From assembly GCA_030674185.1 (NCBI GenBank), contig JAPXFY010000031.1:46822507-46886506 (forward strand): a stretch of 64,000 nucleotides of DNA, written 5' to 3'. The position numbers and the translations under genes were made by a program. The DNA comes from Monoplex corrugatus. Lineage: Eukaryota > Mollusca > Gastropoda > Littorinimorpha > Ranellidae. This document shows, piece after piece, positions 21,210-31,023 of this stretch. The notes below the pieces were generated by a model. The model was given only the letters and a program-made list of their open reading frames with translations, made no database searches and was not told the origin of the DNA. Numbering within the stretch: position 1 is the stretch's first letter; every line of letters starts with the position of its first letter.

Positions 21210-21895
21210 ATCAGACCTGTCAGCCGCTACTTTGCTGATTTTTTGGTGACGCGCAAATAAGCAGTAAGCCACCTTCGGTCAGGGTCAACCATGGAAGATC
21301 CACCCTAGTGTCAATTTCACTGCTGTTTTGGCAGTGCTGACTGTCCTCATCAGGGCATGAACCTGGGCAGGGTGATATGGAGAACCAGCTGTTGCCCATA
21401 CAGCAGGTCTCCCCTCTCACAGCTGAAGGATCCAAAGAATGGCAAGTGCCAATACAGTTTGGCGCCAGCAGCGTCGCAGGAGTTGCCAGGATGCTAAAAT
21501 CAGTATAGTCTACTCTTGGCACTCTGACTCCAGATTTTTTCTTTGGGGTTGACTCTCAAATTCTTTCTCATGGATGGGTAGGGCCATTAGGCAGTAGAGG
21601 TTTGAAAGCAGAGTTTACCGTCTCCTAGATGAGCTTCCCTCCCAGGTTTGGGCAAGCCCCATCTGACCGGATCGATCATGAATAGGTTGCATTGGATTGC
21701 ATGGTTACCATAAACAAACCAAGTGGTCAGACCTGATAAAAACATGCAAATGATATGTGTACATAATTAATGTTATTTACTTGTGGTTAGGTTTCAGTCA
21801 CGATCTGTTTGCATATGGATGTCAAGATCGCATGGAATATTTGCATTTGTAAAAATGGGTTGTTCAAGATTATGGAGCATGCTGGTACCCCCTCT
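21210..21895. other. Unique sequence, nothing recognised
   Basis: A 100-codon minus-strand frame (21220-21522) contains several cysteines but no domain I can name. It may be part of an interspersed repeat, but there is no second copy in this window. Confidence 0.4.
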
Positions 21896-21992
21896 TTTCA
21901 CACACACACACCACACAACACACACACCACACACACACACAACAACAACACACACACACACACACAAAACAACCAACACACACACACACAAC

Positions 21993-22088
<96 letters not shown>

Positions 22089-22138
22089 ACACACCCCACA
22101 ACACAACACAACACACACACACCAACACAACACACACA

Positions 22139-22169
<31 letters not shown>

Positions 22170-22206
22170 CACAACACACACACACACGCACACACACACA
22201 CACACA
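21896..22206. repeat. (CA)n microsatellite
   Basis: About 310 bp of CA repeats with occasional ACA/CCA slips; no coding content. Confidence 0.97.
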
Positions 22207-22536
22207 GCAAAAGGATCCATACTGAACATTGTGTTAAACATTAAAGAGTTGATTCCCATACAGTATTCACCAAGCTCCCACAACTGATGGACAGACTGAA
22301 AGAGTCAGAGTCTGTTGTTACATTTTGTTGAGGTCTGTGTTGCTGGTTGTTGTTGTTTGTGAGACTGGTGAGTCTGATATGGTCATCCTGTATGCAAATG
22401 AGCTGAATATGTATAGATTATTTACGGCTGTTTGATTCATGACAAAACTTAACTTAAAAACAATGAAATTAGTAATAAAAAAAAAGAAATTCATTTTGCA
22501 TTGAATACGGTTTTCTTGTGTTGTGTCCTGGTTGTG

Positions 22537-22790
22537 AATGATCAATATGATGTTTGTCTGAGAAAAAAGTGTTCGACGACTTTGGGGTGTTTTGTTTTTT
22601 GTTTTTTTTAATGATCAGTATGATGTGTGTCTGAGAAAATCTCAACCTTTGTTTTTTTTGTTTTTTTAATGATCAGTATGATGTGTGTCTGAGAAAATCT
22701 CAACCTTGGTTCTCCCCCCCCCCCCCCTTTTTTTTTTTTTTTTTTTTAATGATCAGTATGACGTGTGTCTGAGAAAGACTACAATCTAGT
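22537..22790. repeat. Irregular tandem repeat, four copies
   Basis: The core aatgatcagtatgatgtgtg tctgagaaaatctcaacctt recurs four times, separated by poly(T) and poly(C) tracts. The spacing and homopolymers suggest duplication of a poly(T)-tailed segment. Confidence 0.8.
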
Positions 22791-23015
22791 TGAAAAGTTT
22801 TGTTTGTTTTTTTCTTTTCCTTATTTCTTTTTTTTTTTTTTCTTTTCTCTTTTTTTAGCTGCATGGGCTTTCACTCCTGTGTTACTGTACCCTCATACCA
22901 CTCATATCAGCTGTCCAGCACACCTCCATACCCACTGAGACTGGAATCATCAGTGACTGCAGGACAGGATGGGCCACACAATCTGGGACATTGGATCACT
23001 TTGTTATCATGATAC

Positions 23016-23527
23016 ACGCAAAGTCAGAACAAGATTCAGGCAGCTGAAATGTGGTTTCTAAGGAGAATGTTTAAGAGTTCCATGTACAGAAAAGAAAACA
23101 AACAGGACAGTCTTGAAGGAGGCAGACACAAAAAGAACATTAATGAAGAAGATTAGGAAAGGATGAGCAACATTTATAGGACATTTTATCAAACAAGAGA
23201 AATTTGAGCACTTAGTCACAACAGGAAAGCTGGAGGGAAAAAGAGCACCACAAAAAGAACATTAATAAAGATCAGGAAAAGACAAGCAACATTGACAGGA
23301 CGTGTTATGAGACAAGAGAAATTAGAGCACTGAGTCACAACAGGAAAGCTAGGAGGGAAAAAGAGCACCAGGGAGAAAATATTTGACGGACTTGCGGAGT
23401 GGATGAAGACAGAGAGGGTGGGAGATGTACTTGCAGCAACAATGGATAGATTAGTATGGAGGGCCATGATCGTCAGCACTATGCAGCAGGGCACATGATC
23501 ATGATGATGATGATGATGATGATGATG
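23016..23527 (+). mobile_element. RTE-like LINE 3' fragment
   Basis: Same family as 8848-9300: aggcagctgaaatgtggttt, the aacaggaaagctggaggga block twice (an internal duplication of about 100 bp near 23220 and 23340), cttgcggagtgg, ggagggccatgatcg, then a (gatgat)n tail. Many frameshifts. Confidence 0.75.
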
Positions 23528-23991
23528 GTGATGTTACCATGATGAGAATGACGATAACTGTGATGATGCTATATGAAGTTCCATTTGAGACTGTAACGAC
23601 AGGGCTGTTTTCTACACCAACTTTCTTGATTAATCCTGTCAGCAACACGAGAGATACAGACACCTGCTGTGTTGATCAGGAACTATATGACCAACATCCT
23701 CAGCGACACGTCCAGAAGGTGGATAAGATTTCACTGTGTCAGGTCCCAGTCTTCTCAATCAGCCCATAGCACGCTCAACTCCGGGTAGGAGCCAATAGGA
23801 ACAACAACAACAAATCCTGCTGTCATTTTTGGACTGGGGGGATTCAAACGCACAATCTCCCACTCATTAGCCCGTTGAACTAACCACTTCCCTACATTTC
23901 ACTGCTAGCTTCTACCAATTCAGTAAGGTCCAGTGTGAGTAAAAGAGAGAGGGGTTTTTTTTGCATCTAAATGTGAACAATAAGTAAATCA

Positions 23992-24210
23992 ATACGTCAA
24001 CAAAGACTGCGCTTCGCGGGACACTGCTGGCGTAGCAAAGAAAAACTGGTGGGGGATGTTCTACTATGGAGACCCAGTCACGGCAAACAAAGACTAGGAC
24101 ATCCAAAGAAGACCTTCATCGACCAACTGATGGATGATACGGGCTGTCAGTATGATGAACTACCTACTGCAATGTCTGACAGAAGGATGGAAGAAATGTG
24201 TCATGGATAG
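23992..24210 (+). pseudogene. LINE ORF2 C-terminal fragment, second family
   Basis: 73 codons ending in TAG: IRQQRLRFAGHCWRSKEKLV, then HGKQRLGRPKKTFIDQL, DDTGCQYDEL, DRRMEEMCHG. The 'R.LRF.GH..R' then 'RGRP..T..D.L..D' pattern is the C-terminal tail shared by many LINE polymerases, but this sequence differs from the RTE-like family nearby. Confidence 0.7.
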
Positions 24211-24235
24211 CCGAGCAAGCTCGACATGATGAAAT

Positions 24236-24504
24236 GTGAACAGGACAAATTACAAAGTGTTTTTATGGGAATTAATCACATCCAAATCCATCTGGGAATG
24301 GTCATTTCACCAGAACGCAGATGCAATCAGAAACAGCCAGCAGAATCGGCAAGCTAAAAGAGCAATCAAGAAGGTGAAAAGCATTCTTACCAACAAATTC
24401 CTATTAGTTAACATCAGGAAGAGAGTTCTTGAATGTTATAGAACCAATAATGTTATAGGGTTGTGAGGCATGGACAGTCAACATGCAAAGCCAGAACAAG
24501 ATTG
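24236..24504 (+). mobile_element. RTE-like LINE internal fragment
   Basis: It encodes QNRQAKRAIKKVKSILTNKF, VNIRKRVLECY, then a frameshifted CEAWTVN-like segment. It is homologous to 8848-8990 and ends abruptly at the TTAACCC-family minisatellite. Confidence 0.65.
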
Positions 24505-25070
24505 AGCCAGTGGATAGGGTAAGGGAGTCAAAGGGTTAAGTTTTTGCTTTGCTGTCATGGTTGATAATGCAGGAAGGTGATAGGTAAGGGAGTAGAAGGA
24601 TTTTAAGTTTTTCTTTGCTGTTATGGTTGATAATGGAGGAAGTTAATGGGTAAGGGAGTCAAAGGGTTAAGTTTTTGCTTTGCTGTTATGGTTGATAATG
24701 CAGGAAGTTAATGGGTAAGGGAGTAGAAGGGTTTTAAGTTTTTCTTTGCTGTTATGTTGATAATGCAGGAAGTTAATGGGTAAGGGAGTAGAAGGTTTTA
24801 AGTTTTTCTTTGCTGTTATGGTTGATAATGGAGGAATTTGATGGTAAGGAGTGAAGAGTTCAGATTTTCTTTACTGTCATGGTTGATAATGGAGGAATTT
24901 GATGGGTAAGGGAGTAAAAGGGTTAAGTTTTTTTTTTGCTTCGTTATCATGACTGAAAACGCAGGAAGCTGGTAGATAGGGTGAGGGAGTTAAAGGGTTA
25001 AATTTACTTTGCTGTCATGGCTACAGTGCAAGATGCTGGTAGATAGGGTGAGGAAGTCAAAGAGAAAGTT
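24500..25070. repeat. Minisatellite of the TTAACCC foldback family
   Basis: About eight degenerate units of gggtaagggagtcaaagggt taagtttttgctttgctgtc atggttgataatgcaggaag. Units are 62-72 bp and more diverged than in the 3060 array. Confidence 0.85.
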
Positions 25071-25268
25071 CACAATACTTAACAACAACAACAAAATAAC
25101 AGATGAAGGAATAACCCACACTATCAATCTCCCTTTTTATTTACGATTATGATAGAATAAAACAAAATCATATTCTGTCAAACAAATGAATAAGCAGGAG
25201 AAGAAATCAGTCGAGATCCTATGACTGTCACTCTGTCTCTTCCTCTGTCTGCCTGTCCTGTCCTTCTC

Positions 25269-25349
25269 TCACGCACACACACACACACACACGCAAACAC
25301 ACACAACACATGCACACACACGCAACACACCCGCAAACACACACACACT
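25269..25349. repeat. (CA)n-rich microsatellite
   Basis: Short imperfect CA repeat with GCA interruptions. Confidence 0.85.
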
Positions 25350-25606
25350 CTGAAACAGAAAACTAAGTCGAAATTTTTAATTTTCATTAATCTCCCCTAC
25401 TTTGAAATATTTCACACTTCTTTCAAACTTCAACACAAAAAACAAGGTATGGGGTCACAGTCAAATTTTATTTCCAAAGAAACACAATCTTCAAACATAA
25501 GATGATCCCTCCCTTGCTTTGGCCATTTTGGGAAATCACTTAACTGGTTTCAGAACCAGAACAGGGATTGTCCCCAAAATAGCCCAAGCTTGAGAAAAAC
25601 CAGTTC

Positions 25607-25983
25607 TGACAAAACCCAGCAGCTTTCATTTGTCAACTGCTGGCCAGAATTGTAACACCAAGGTTTCATATTGATATTTATCAAGACCAATATTGCTATA
25701 AATTATAATTCTTACAGTACTTTTGGAATTCAAAATGTTTTATTCCAAAATGTCTAGCAGTATAGCAGGCACCAGCCACGAGGAAATGACCACGAGGAAA
25801 CAAATGTTGGTGCCTGCTATACTGCTTAAAATGCTAGACATTTGGAATAACATTTCAAATTCCAAAAAGTACTGTAAGAATTATAGCAATATTGGTCTCG
25901 ATATCAATGAAACCTTGGTATTAAAAGAATTCTTGCCAAGACTATTGCAGCTAATGACATGAATTTTACTGGGTTTTCTCTGT
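25607..25983. mobile_element. Foldback element (long inverted repeat, about 170-bp arms)
   Basis: The left arm includes accaaggtttcatattgata, aattcttacagtacttttgg and tctagcagtatagcaggcac. The right arm carries their reverse complements (gtgcctgctatactgctt, ccaaaaagtactgtaagaat, tatcaatgaaaccttggt), ending near actgggttttctctg opposite aaaacccagc. The central loop has ccacgaggaaatga and ccacgaggaaac. No transposase is present. It resembles a non-autonomous foldback transposon; its superfamily is unknown. Confidence 0.75.
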
Positions 25984-26184
25984 ACAAATTACAAATTTTA
26001 ACATACATTGCTTGCAAAAAGTACACTATCACATATACAATTGTATGCTTGCACTTTTGCTGATCAATAAAGCAACATGGACTTTAAATGCTTGTGGCTT
26101 TCATTGTGTTGAATGTGGCAGATTCTGTGGAAGCAAAAACCTGAAAATGTTCCTTGGCATTCCTAGCTGTCAACTTCATTAGGA

Positions 26185-26415
26185 ACAATTCCAGCCAGAG
26201 ACCTCAAAGGTCCACGATCACAGACCTCAAAGGTCCACGATCACAGACCTCAAAGGTCCACGATCACAGACCTCAAAGGTCCACGATCACAGACCTCAAA
26301 GGTCCACGATCACAGACCTCAAAGGTCCACGATCACAGACCTCAAAGTCCACAATCACAGACCTCAAAGGTCCACAATCACAGACCTCAAAGGTCCACGA
26401 TCACAGACCTCAAAG
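26185..26415. repeat. 23-bp minisatellite, about 10 copies
   Basis: Unit gacctcaaaggtccacgatc aca, with one 21-bp variant and two acaatc variants. The apparent coding frame (TITDLKGPRSQ) is only a repeat translation. Confidence 0.95.
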
Positions 26416-26859
26416 ACAACCTATCCAAAAAACTAAAGCAGAAGCACATTGATTCAAAAATTGTTTCTATTTCTCAAAGCTTACCATATCCTATTTTGGT
26501 CAGCCTTCAAAACAAAAATAAAAAACACCTATTTAATTATCTATTTTTGTATAAAATCTAGCACTTTCTCATGTACATGAAGTACCTGTTTTATCAAATA
26601 GGTATTTTTGTTGTTGTTGTACTTCTAGTTCATATTTGCTTCAACACTGGCAGTCACCTTTAGGTTTACATGTATATAGATATATGTGCTTGATTAAAAT
26701 AAATGCCAATTGAACATTTGTACCCATATCGTTTCGTTCAATTGAGCCTTATTTTGTTTTCATGCGTCTAACGGGACTTAGGAAATATTTGACTGCCAGA
26801 ATCAACTTGTGCCACAGGAATTCAAAGACTGCATTTTCATAATAAATTCATACTGCTTG

Positions 26860-26970
26860 TAGCCCAGCCGACCACTAGAGCCATATCAGGACTAACACCG
26901 TCAAAAAGAAAACCCGTTAAGGTAAAAAAAAAAAAAAAAAAAAACAACAGTTAAAAACCATGCTCACCGT
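26860..26970. repeat. Dispersed-repeat fragment
   Basis: gtagcccagccgaccactag agccatatcaggactaacac then a poly(A) tract. It is closest to the fragment at 55588-55680 (ccaactactagagccatatc agggctaacacc). Confidence 0.75.
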
Positions 26971-27198
26971 CAACCTTGCAAATCTAAAATGCCATTAAAG
27001 AAAAACACGTAAAATTACATCAAGTGAAATCTATTGATCTCTTGTAAAAACTGGAATATTGCATCAGGAGGGATGTATAATATTTTCATAATATGAATTC
27101 CATTTTCATATATATTTATACACATGACTGGACATACAAATACATCCTTTACGCATAACTGAAAAAAATGTGTACATTTGTGTACAAAGATGCATATA

Positions 27199-29226
27199 TA
27201 GGGGCTGGATGAGATTGGTAATTGGCGACCGCTAACAATCGGCAGCATCCTCACGCGCCTTTATGCCAAAATTTTGGCAAAGCGCCTCTCTGATACCGTA
27301 CCCCTGAACCCGATGCAACGAGGGTTCATCCCAGCCCCTGGGGTGAGTGAGAACACCATCCTCCTCAAGCGGATTATCAGAGAGGCCAAAAAGAAGAAGG
27401 GTACATTAGCAGTTGCCTTTCTGGACTTGGCCAAAGCCTTTGACACAGTTTCACATGACCTGGTCCGGAAAGGTATGGAGAGGTTTGGGATCACGCAGCA
27501 CCTCTGTGAGGTGATCGAGGACTTGTACAAAGCTGCAACGACTCGATTCACAGTCAGAGGGGGTGTGACGGGTCCAATACAGATACGGAGAGGAGTCAAG
27601 CAAGGTGACCCACTTTCGCCTGTCCTCTTTGATATGGCAATGGACCCTCTCTTCTGCCTACTGGAGGAAGAAGGCGTGGCTTGGAATGCAGGACGAGGAA
27701 CACCTGTCGTGGCCATGGGATACGCAGATGACACAGCAGTGCTCAGTCGGACGCAGGATGGGATGCGTAGGAATCTTGAGACTAGTGTCTCGCTTCTGCG
27801 ACACGGTCGGACTGCAATTGAACGTGAAAAAGAGCTGCGCCTTTCTTGTGAAATCCACGGGCAAAACATTCACAGTCCACAAAGAAAGCAACCGGTCCCA
27901 TGGTTGCGCCCGACAGAAACGACATACCTCGGTAAGCAGTTCGGTCCCTGGAGCGTCCTGAGCTGGTGAATCGGATCAGGGTCTGGGGTGAGAGGATCAG
28001 GAAGGCACCGCTGAAGCCAGAACAGAGATTAGAAATATGGCGGGACACAGTACTTCCGAGACTCGCCTCGTCCCTGATCAACACCGACGCTCCGAAAACG
28101 CATGTGTGAACTGGATTCGTTGATCCGCAAGGAGATTAAACTTTGCTTACATCTGCCAGAACAAACGACGAATCATCTGTTCTACACACCACTGCGAAGA
28201 GGGGGTCTGGGGCTGATCGAGCTAGTGACTCATGTCCCAAGGTGTGAGGATAAGATCCTAAAGGGCATGGTGGACTCCACGGACGAATACATTGCGCGTC
28301 TTGTGGAGGCCCTTGGGATCCCTCGAGAGTCGTTGACTGTGACTTCCCCTGCCAGAGCAGTACAGCGCCACAAAGAGTGGGCCAAACAGCCAGTGCAGGG
28401 GAAGGGTGTCGCCAATTGGGCCTACCATCCTGCTGCCAATCACTGGCTAAAGGGCAGGACATTCGAGTGGCGAGTTCACCGCCGCATTACAGCTCCGGAC
28501 CAGCACGTATCCCACAAGGGAAGTCATGGCCAGGTTTACACCTGGCCTGAACGTTGCGTGCCGTCGATGTGGCCAAGCCACGGAGTCGGTTGGTCATATC
28601 TCTGGAGCGTGTGTGGCGGTGAAGAAAGCAAGAATAAAACGCCACGAATCGATATGTTCTGTCCTGGCGAAAAAGGCGGCAGGAGTAGGCTGGAAGCCTA
28701 CCTTCATAGTTGACGGCTCCGCCCTCAGACCAGATCTTGTCTTGGTCCGAAGGGACACTGCCATCCTCGTTGACCCCACCGTCGTTTGGGATGGCAGCAA
28801 AGAGGACCTGGCGAAAGCCAGACGGGCCAAGGCGACCAAATATAACTGCCTGGAACCAGCCCTAATTGACAAGTACTTGCACGACGTGGAGGCACAAAAG
28901 TCCTCATCGAAGGATTGCCCGTCGGAGCAAGAGGGGGCTGGTGCAGGAGTAATGACTGGCTCTTGAGACAGCTGAACATCAGCCGAAAGGCTGGTGCGAA
29001 AGCATTGTCTTTAAGAGCCCTGGGGGGGACGATTCGTCTCCTCCAAATTTTCATGGATGTGTCTTTCACGCGGGCCGCATGACGGTAGTATGGATGGCTA
29101 CACCTCTCATGTCATGTCAATAGGGATAGTGAAGGTAATAATCCAGCGCGTCACCGAATACGAGATAGCCCACCCAGGGCTGAAAAACGGGGAATGAGGA
29201 AGTTTCAATTTTCCTCCACGCTTAAA
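27199..29226 (+). pseudogene. R2 retrotransposon copy 1, 5'-truncated, divergent lineage
   Basis: Homologous to the RT-to-3'-end half of copies 2-5 but separately diverged. It begins inside the RT domain at ggggctggatga with unrelated DNA upstream and no 28S on that side. The RT frame 27274-27969 shows AFLDLAKAFDTVSHDLV, RRGVKQGDPLSPVLFDMAMD and MGYADDTAVLSRTQDGM, then frameshifts. The region around LTVTSPARAVQRHKEWAKQP keeps the frame that copies 2-5 have lost. The endonuclease part is in frame 28526-28966 (CRRCGQATESVGHISGAC; LRPDLVLVRRDTAILVDP). The 3' UTR differs from copies 2-5 and joins directly to 28S sequence at 29227, without the 407-bp insert of the others. Confidence 0.9.
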
Positions 29227-29260
29227 TAGCCAAATGCCTTGTCATCTAATTAGTGACGCG
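29227..29260 (+). other. 28S rRNA fragment, downstream side of the R2 target
   Basis: 34 nt, tagccaaatgcc...taattagtgacgcg, equal to the universally conserved 28S segment just 3' of the R2 insertion site except for one C-to-T change (ccttgtc for cctcgtc). The match stops abruptly at tccaatcc. This is the clean R2/28S 3' junction. Confidence 0.9.
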
Positions 29261-29477
29261 TCCAATCCATTGCAAGGCAAGCTGCTACTACTACTAACTG
29301 AAACTACCCCTCCTTTTAATATTAAGAGGGGCGGGACACCGGGTGCTGGTGCCAGCGCCGGGACTGGAAGGCTGGTGAGAACAGAAGACAGCCATGGACG
29401 GGATGGGCAGGTGAGGGAGGAAGCGAGCACTGCGCACAAGCCAATGAATGTGACTGCGATCGATCGATTGCAGACAG
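29261..29477. other. Array spacer, unit 1
   Basis: Starts tccaatccattgcaaggcaa, then a hairpin (cccctcctt/aagagggg) and ends cgatcgattgcagacaggca. It is found only in the array, always 3' of the 28S fragment. It is not 28S, not R2, and has no coding capacity. Equivalent spacers: 35838-36056, 41724-41939, 47675-47901, 53634-53849. Confidence 0.8.
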
Positions 29478-30717
29478 GCAGCTGACCGCGTAGAGCCATA
29501 TCAAGGCTATAACCACCTCAAAACATTGTTTAAAGCCCAGCTGATCACATACAGCCATATCAGGACTATAATCGCTTCAAAACATTGTTATTGTTTAAAG
29601 CCCAGCTGATCACATACAGCCATATCAGGACTATAATCGCTTCAAAACATTGTTATTGTTATTGTTATTGTTTAAAGCCCAGCTGATCACATACAGCCAT
29701 ATCAGGACTATAATCGCTTCAAAACGTTATTGTTTAAAGCCCAGCTGATCACATACAGCCATATCAGGACTATAATCGCTTCAAAACATTGTTATTGTTT
29801 AAAGCCCAGCTGATCACATACAGCCATATCAGGACTATAATCGCTTCAAACCATTGTTATTGTTATTGTTTAAAGCCCAGCCGACTGCATAGAGCCATAT
29901 CAGGGCTATAACCACTTCAAAACATTGTTGTTATTATTGTTTAAAGCCAGCCGACTGCATAGAGCCATATCAGGGCTATAACCACTTCAAAACATTGTTG
30001 TTGTTATTATGTTTAAAGCCCAGCTGATCACGTAGACCCATATCAAGGCTATAACCACTTCAAAACGTTAAAGCCCAGCCGACGCGTGGAGCCATATCCG
30101 GGCTATACCCACTTCCAAAACAGTTATTTTTAAAGCCCAGCTGACCGCGTAGAGCCATATCAGGGCTATAACCGCTTCAAAACATTGTTATTGTTTAAAG
30201 CCCAGCTGACTGCGTAGAGCCATATCAGGGCTATAACCACTTCAAAACGTTATTGTTTAAAGCCCAGCTGACTGCGTAGAGCCATATCAGGGCTATAACC
30301 ACTTCAAAACATTATTATTGTTATTGTTTAAAGCCCAGCTGACTGCGTAGAGCCATATCAGGGCTATAACCACTTCAAAACATTATTGTTTTTAAAGCCC
30401 AGCTGACTGCGTAGAGCCATATCAGGGCTATAACCGCTTCAAAACATTGTTTAAAGCCCAGCTGACTGCGTAGAGCCATATCAGGGCTATAACCACTTCA
30501 AAACATTGTTATTGTTATTGTTTAAAGCCCAGCCGACTGCATAGAGCCATATCAGGGCTATAACCACTTCAAAACATTATTTTTAAAGCCCAGCTGACTG
30601 CGTAGAGCCATATCAGGGCTATAACCACTTCAAAACATTATTATTGTTATTGTTTAAAGCCCAGCTGACTGCGTAGAGCCATATCGGGACAATAATCACC
30701 TCAAAACATACAAAACC
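29478..30717. repeat. Minisatellite of the dispersed-repeat head, unit 1
   Basis: About 20 copies of tttaaagcccagctgactgc, gtagagccatatcagggcta, taaccacttcaaaacatt plus a variable (gttatt)n. Units fall into two classes (tgatcacatacagcc...ggactataatcgc, and tgactgcgtagagcc...gggctataaccac). It is an expansion of the head of the dispersed repeat found singly at 6300, 55390, 60270 and elsewhere. Confidence 0.95.
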
Positions 30718-30935
30718 TCAACAGGGAAAAAAAAAAAAAGTAGGCCTACACATCAATGCATTCCCGCACAATCTAAGGACATGCCCCTGGTGTTGACCAT
30801 TCCATCCAATTTATTGCACAGGGGATTTAAAAACACCCGAATACAAATATAAGCATTCCTAAGGACACCAAAACAAAAACAGGCCTAAATTACCCAAAAT
30901 TGCTTCCACATCTCACCTCCCCAGAGCAAGAAACA
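30718..30935. repeat. Dispersed-repeat segment upstream of R2 copy 2
   Basis: cacaatctaaggacatgccc, then cctggtgttgaccattccat, and ggcctaaattacccaaaatt up to cccagagcaagaaaca. It joins 28S sequence abruptly at 30936. Equivalent segments: 36603-36818, 42553-42769, 48512-48733. Confidence 0.9.
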
Positions 30936-30957
30936 GGAGTAACTATGACTCTCTTAA
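30936..30957 (+). other. 28S rRNA fragment, upstream side of the R2 target (copy 2)
   Basis: 22 nt beginning ggagtaactatg and ending actctcttaa, equal to conserved 28S rRNA immediately 5' of the R2 cleavage site. The two G residues between ttaa and tagcc in intact 28S are missing, a typical small deletion at R2 5' junctions. Upstream 28S (the expected ...aaacggcg) is absent. Confidence 0.9.
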
Positions 30958-31023
30958 TATCTTCTTGGTACTCAAGAACATGGTTACTCCAGTCTTAATA
31001 TGTTCCGCCATATAGACTGAGTC
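30936..31023 (+). ncRNA. HDV-like self-cleaving ribozyme at 28S/R2 5' junction (copy 2)
   Basis: A full double-pseudoknot can be drawn. P1: ggagtaac (30936-30943) with gttactcc (30983-30990). P2: gactc (30947-30951) with gagtc (31019-31023). P3: ttcttg (30962-30967) with caagaa (30973-30978), loop gtact. P1.1: ct (30971-30972) with ag (30991-30992). P4: tct (30993-30995) plus atatg (30998-31002) with catat plus aga (31009-31016). J4/2 starts with C at 31017, the expected catalytic cytosine. R2 elements are known to encode HDV-like ribozymes that free their RNA from the 28S co-transcript. Here one strand each of P1 and P2 lies in 28S sequence. Predicted cleavage is 5' of 30936. Confidence 0.85.

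Noticed and set aside
21794..22283. Cys/Val-rich and His/Thr-rich frames
   Set aside because: Translations of a CA microsatellite.
26154..26561. 135-codon frame with repeated TITDLKGPRSQ
   Set aside because: Translation of a 23-bp tandem repeat, with no conserved flanking domain.
29240..29285. Continuation of 28S past gacgcg as an inverted copy (aatccatt as RC of aatggatt)
   Set aside because: Only 8 nt match; too short to distinguish from chance.
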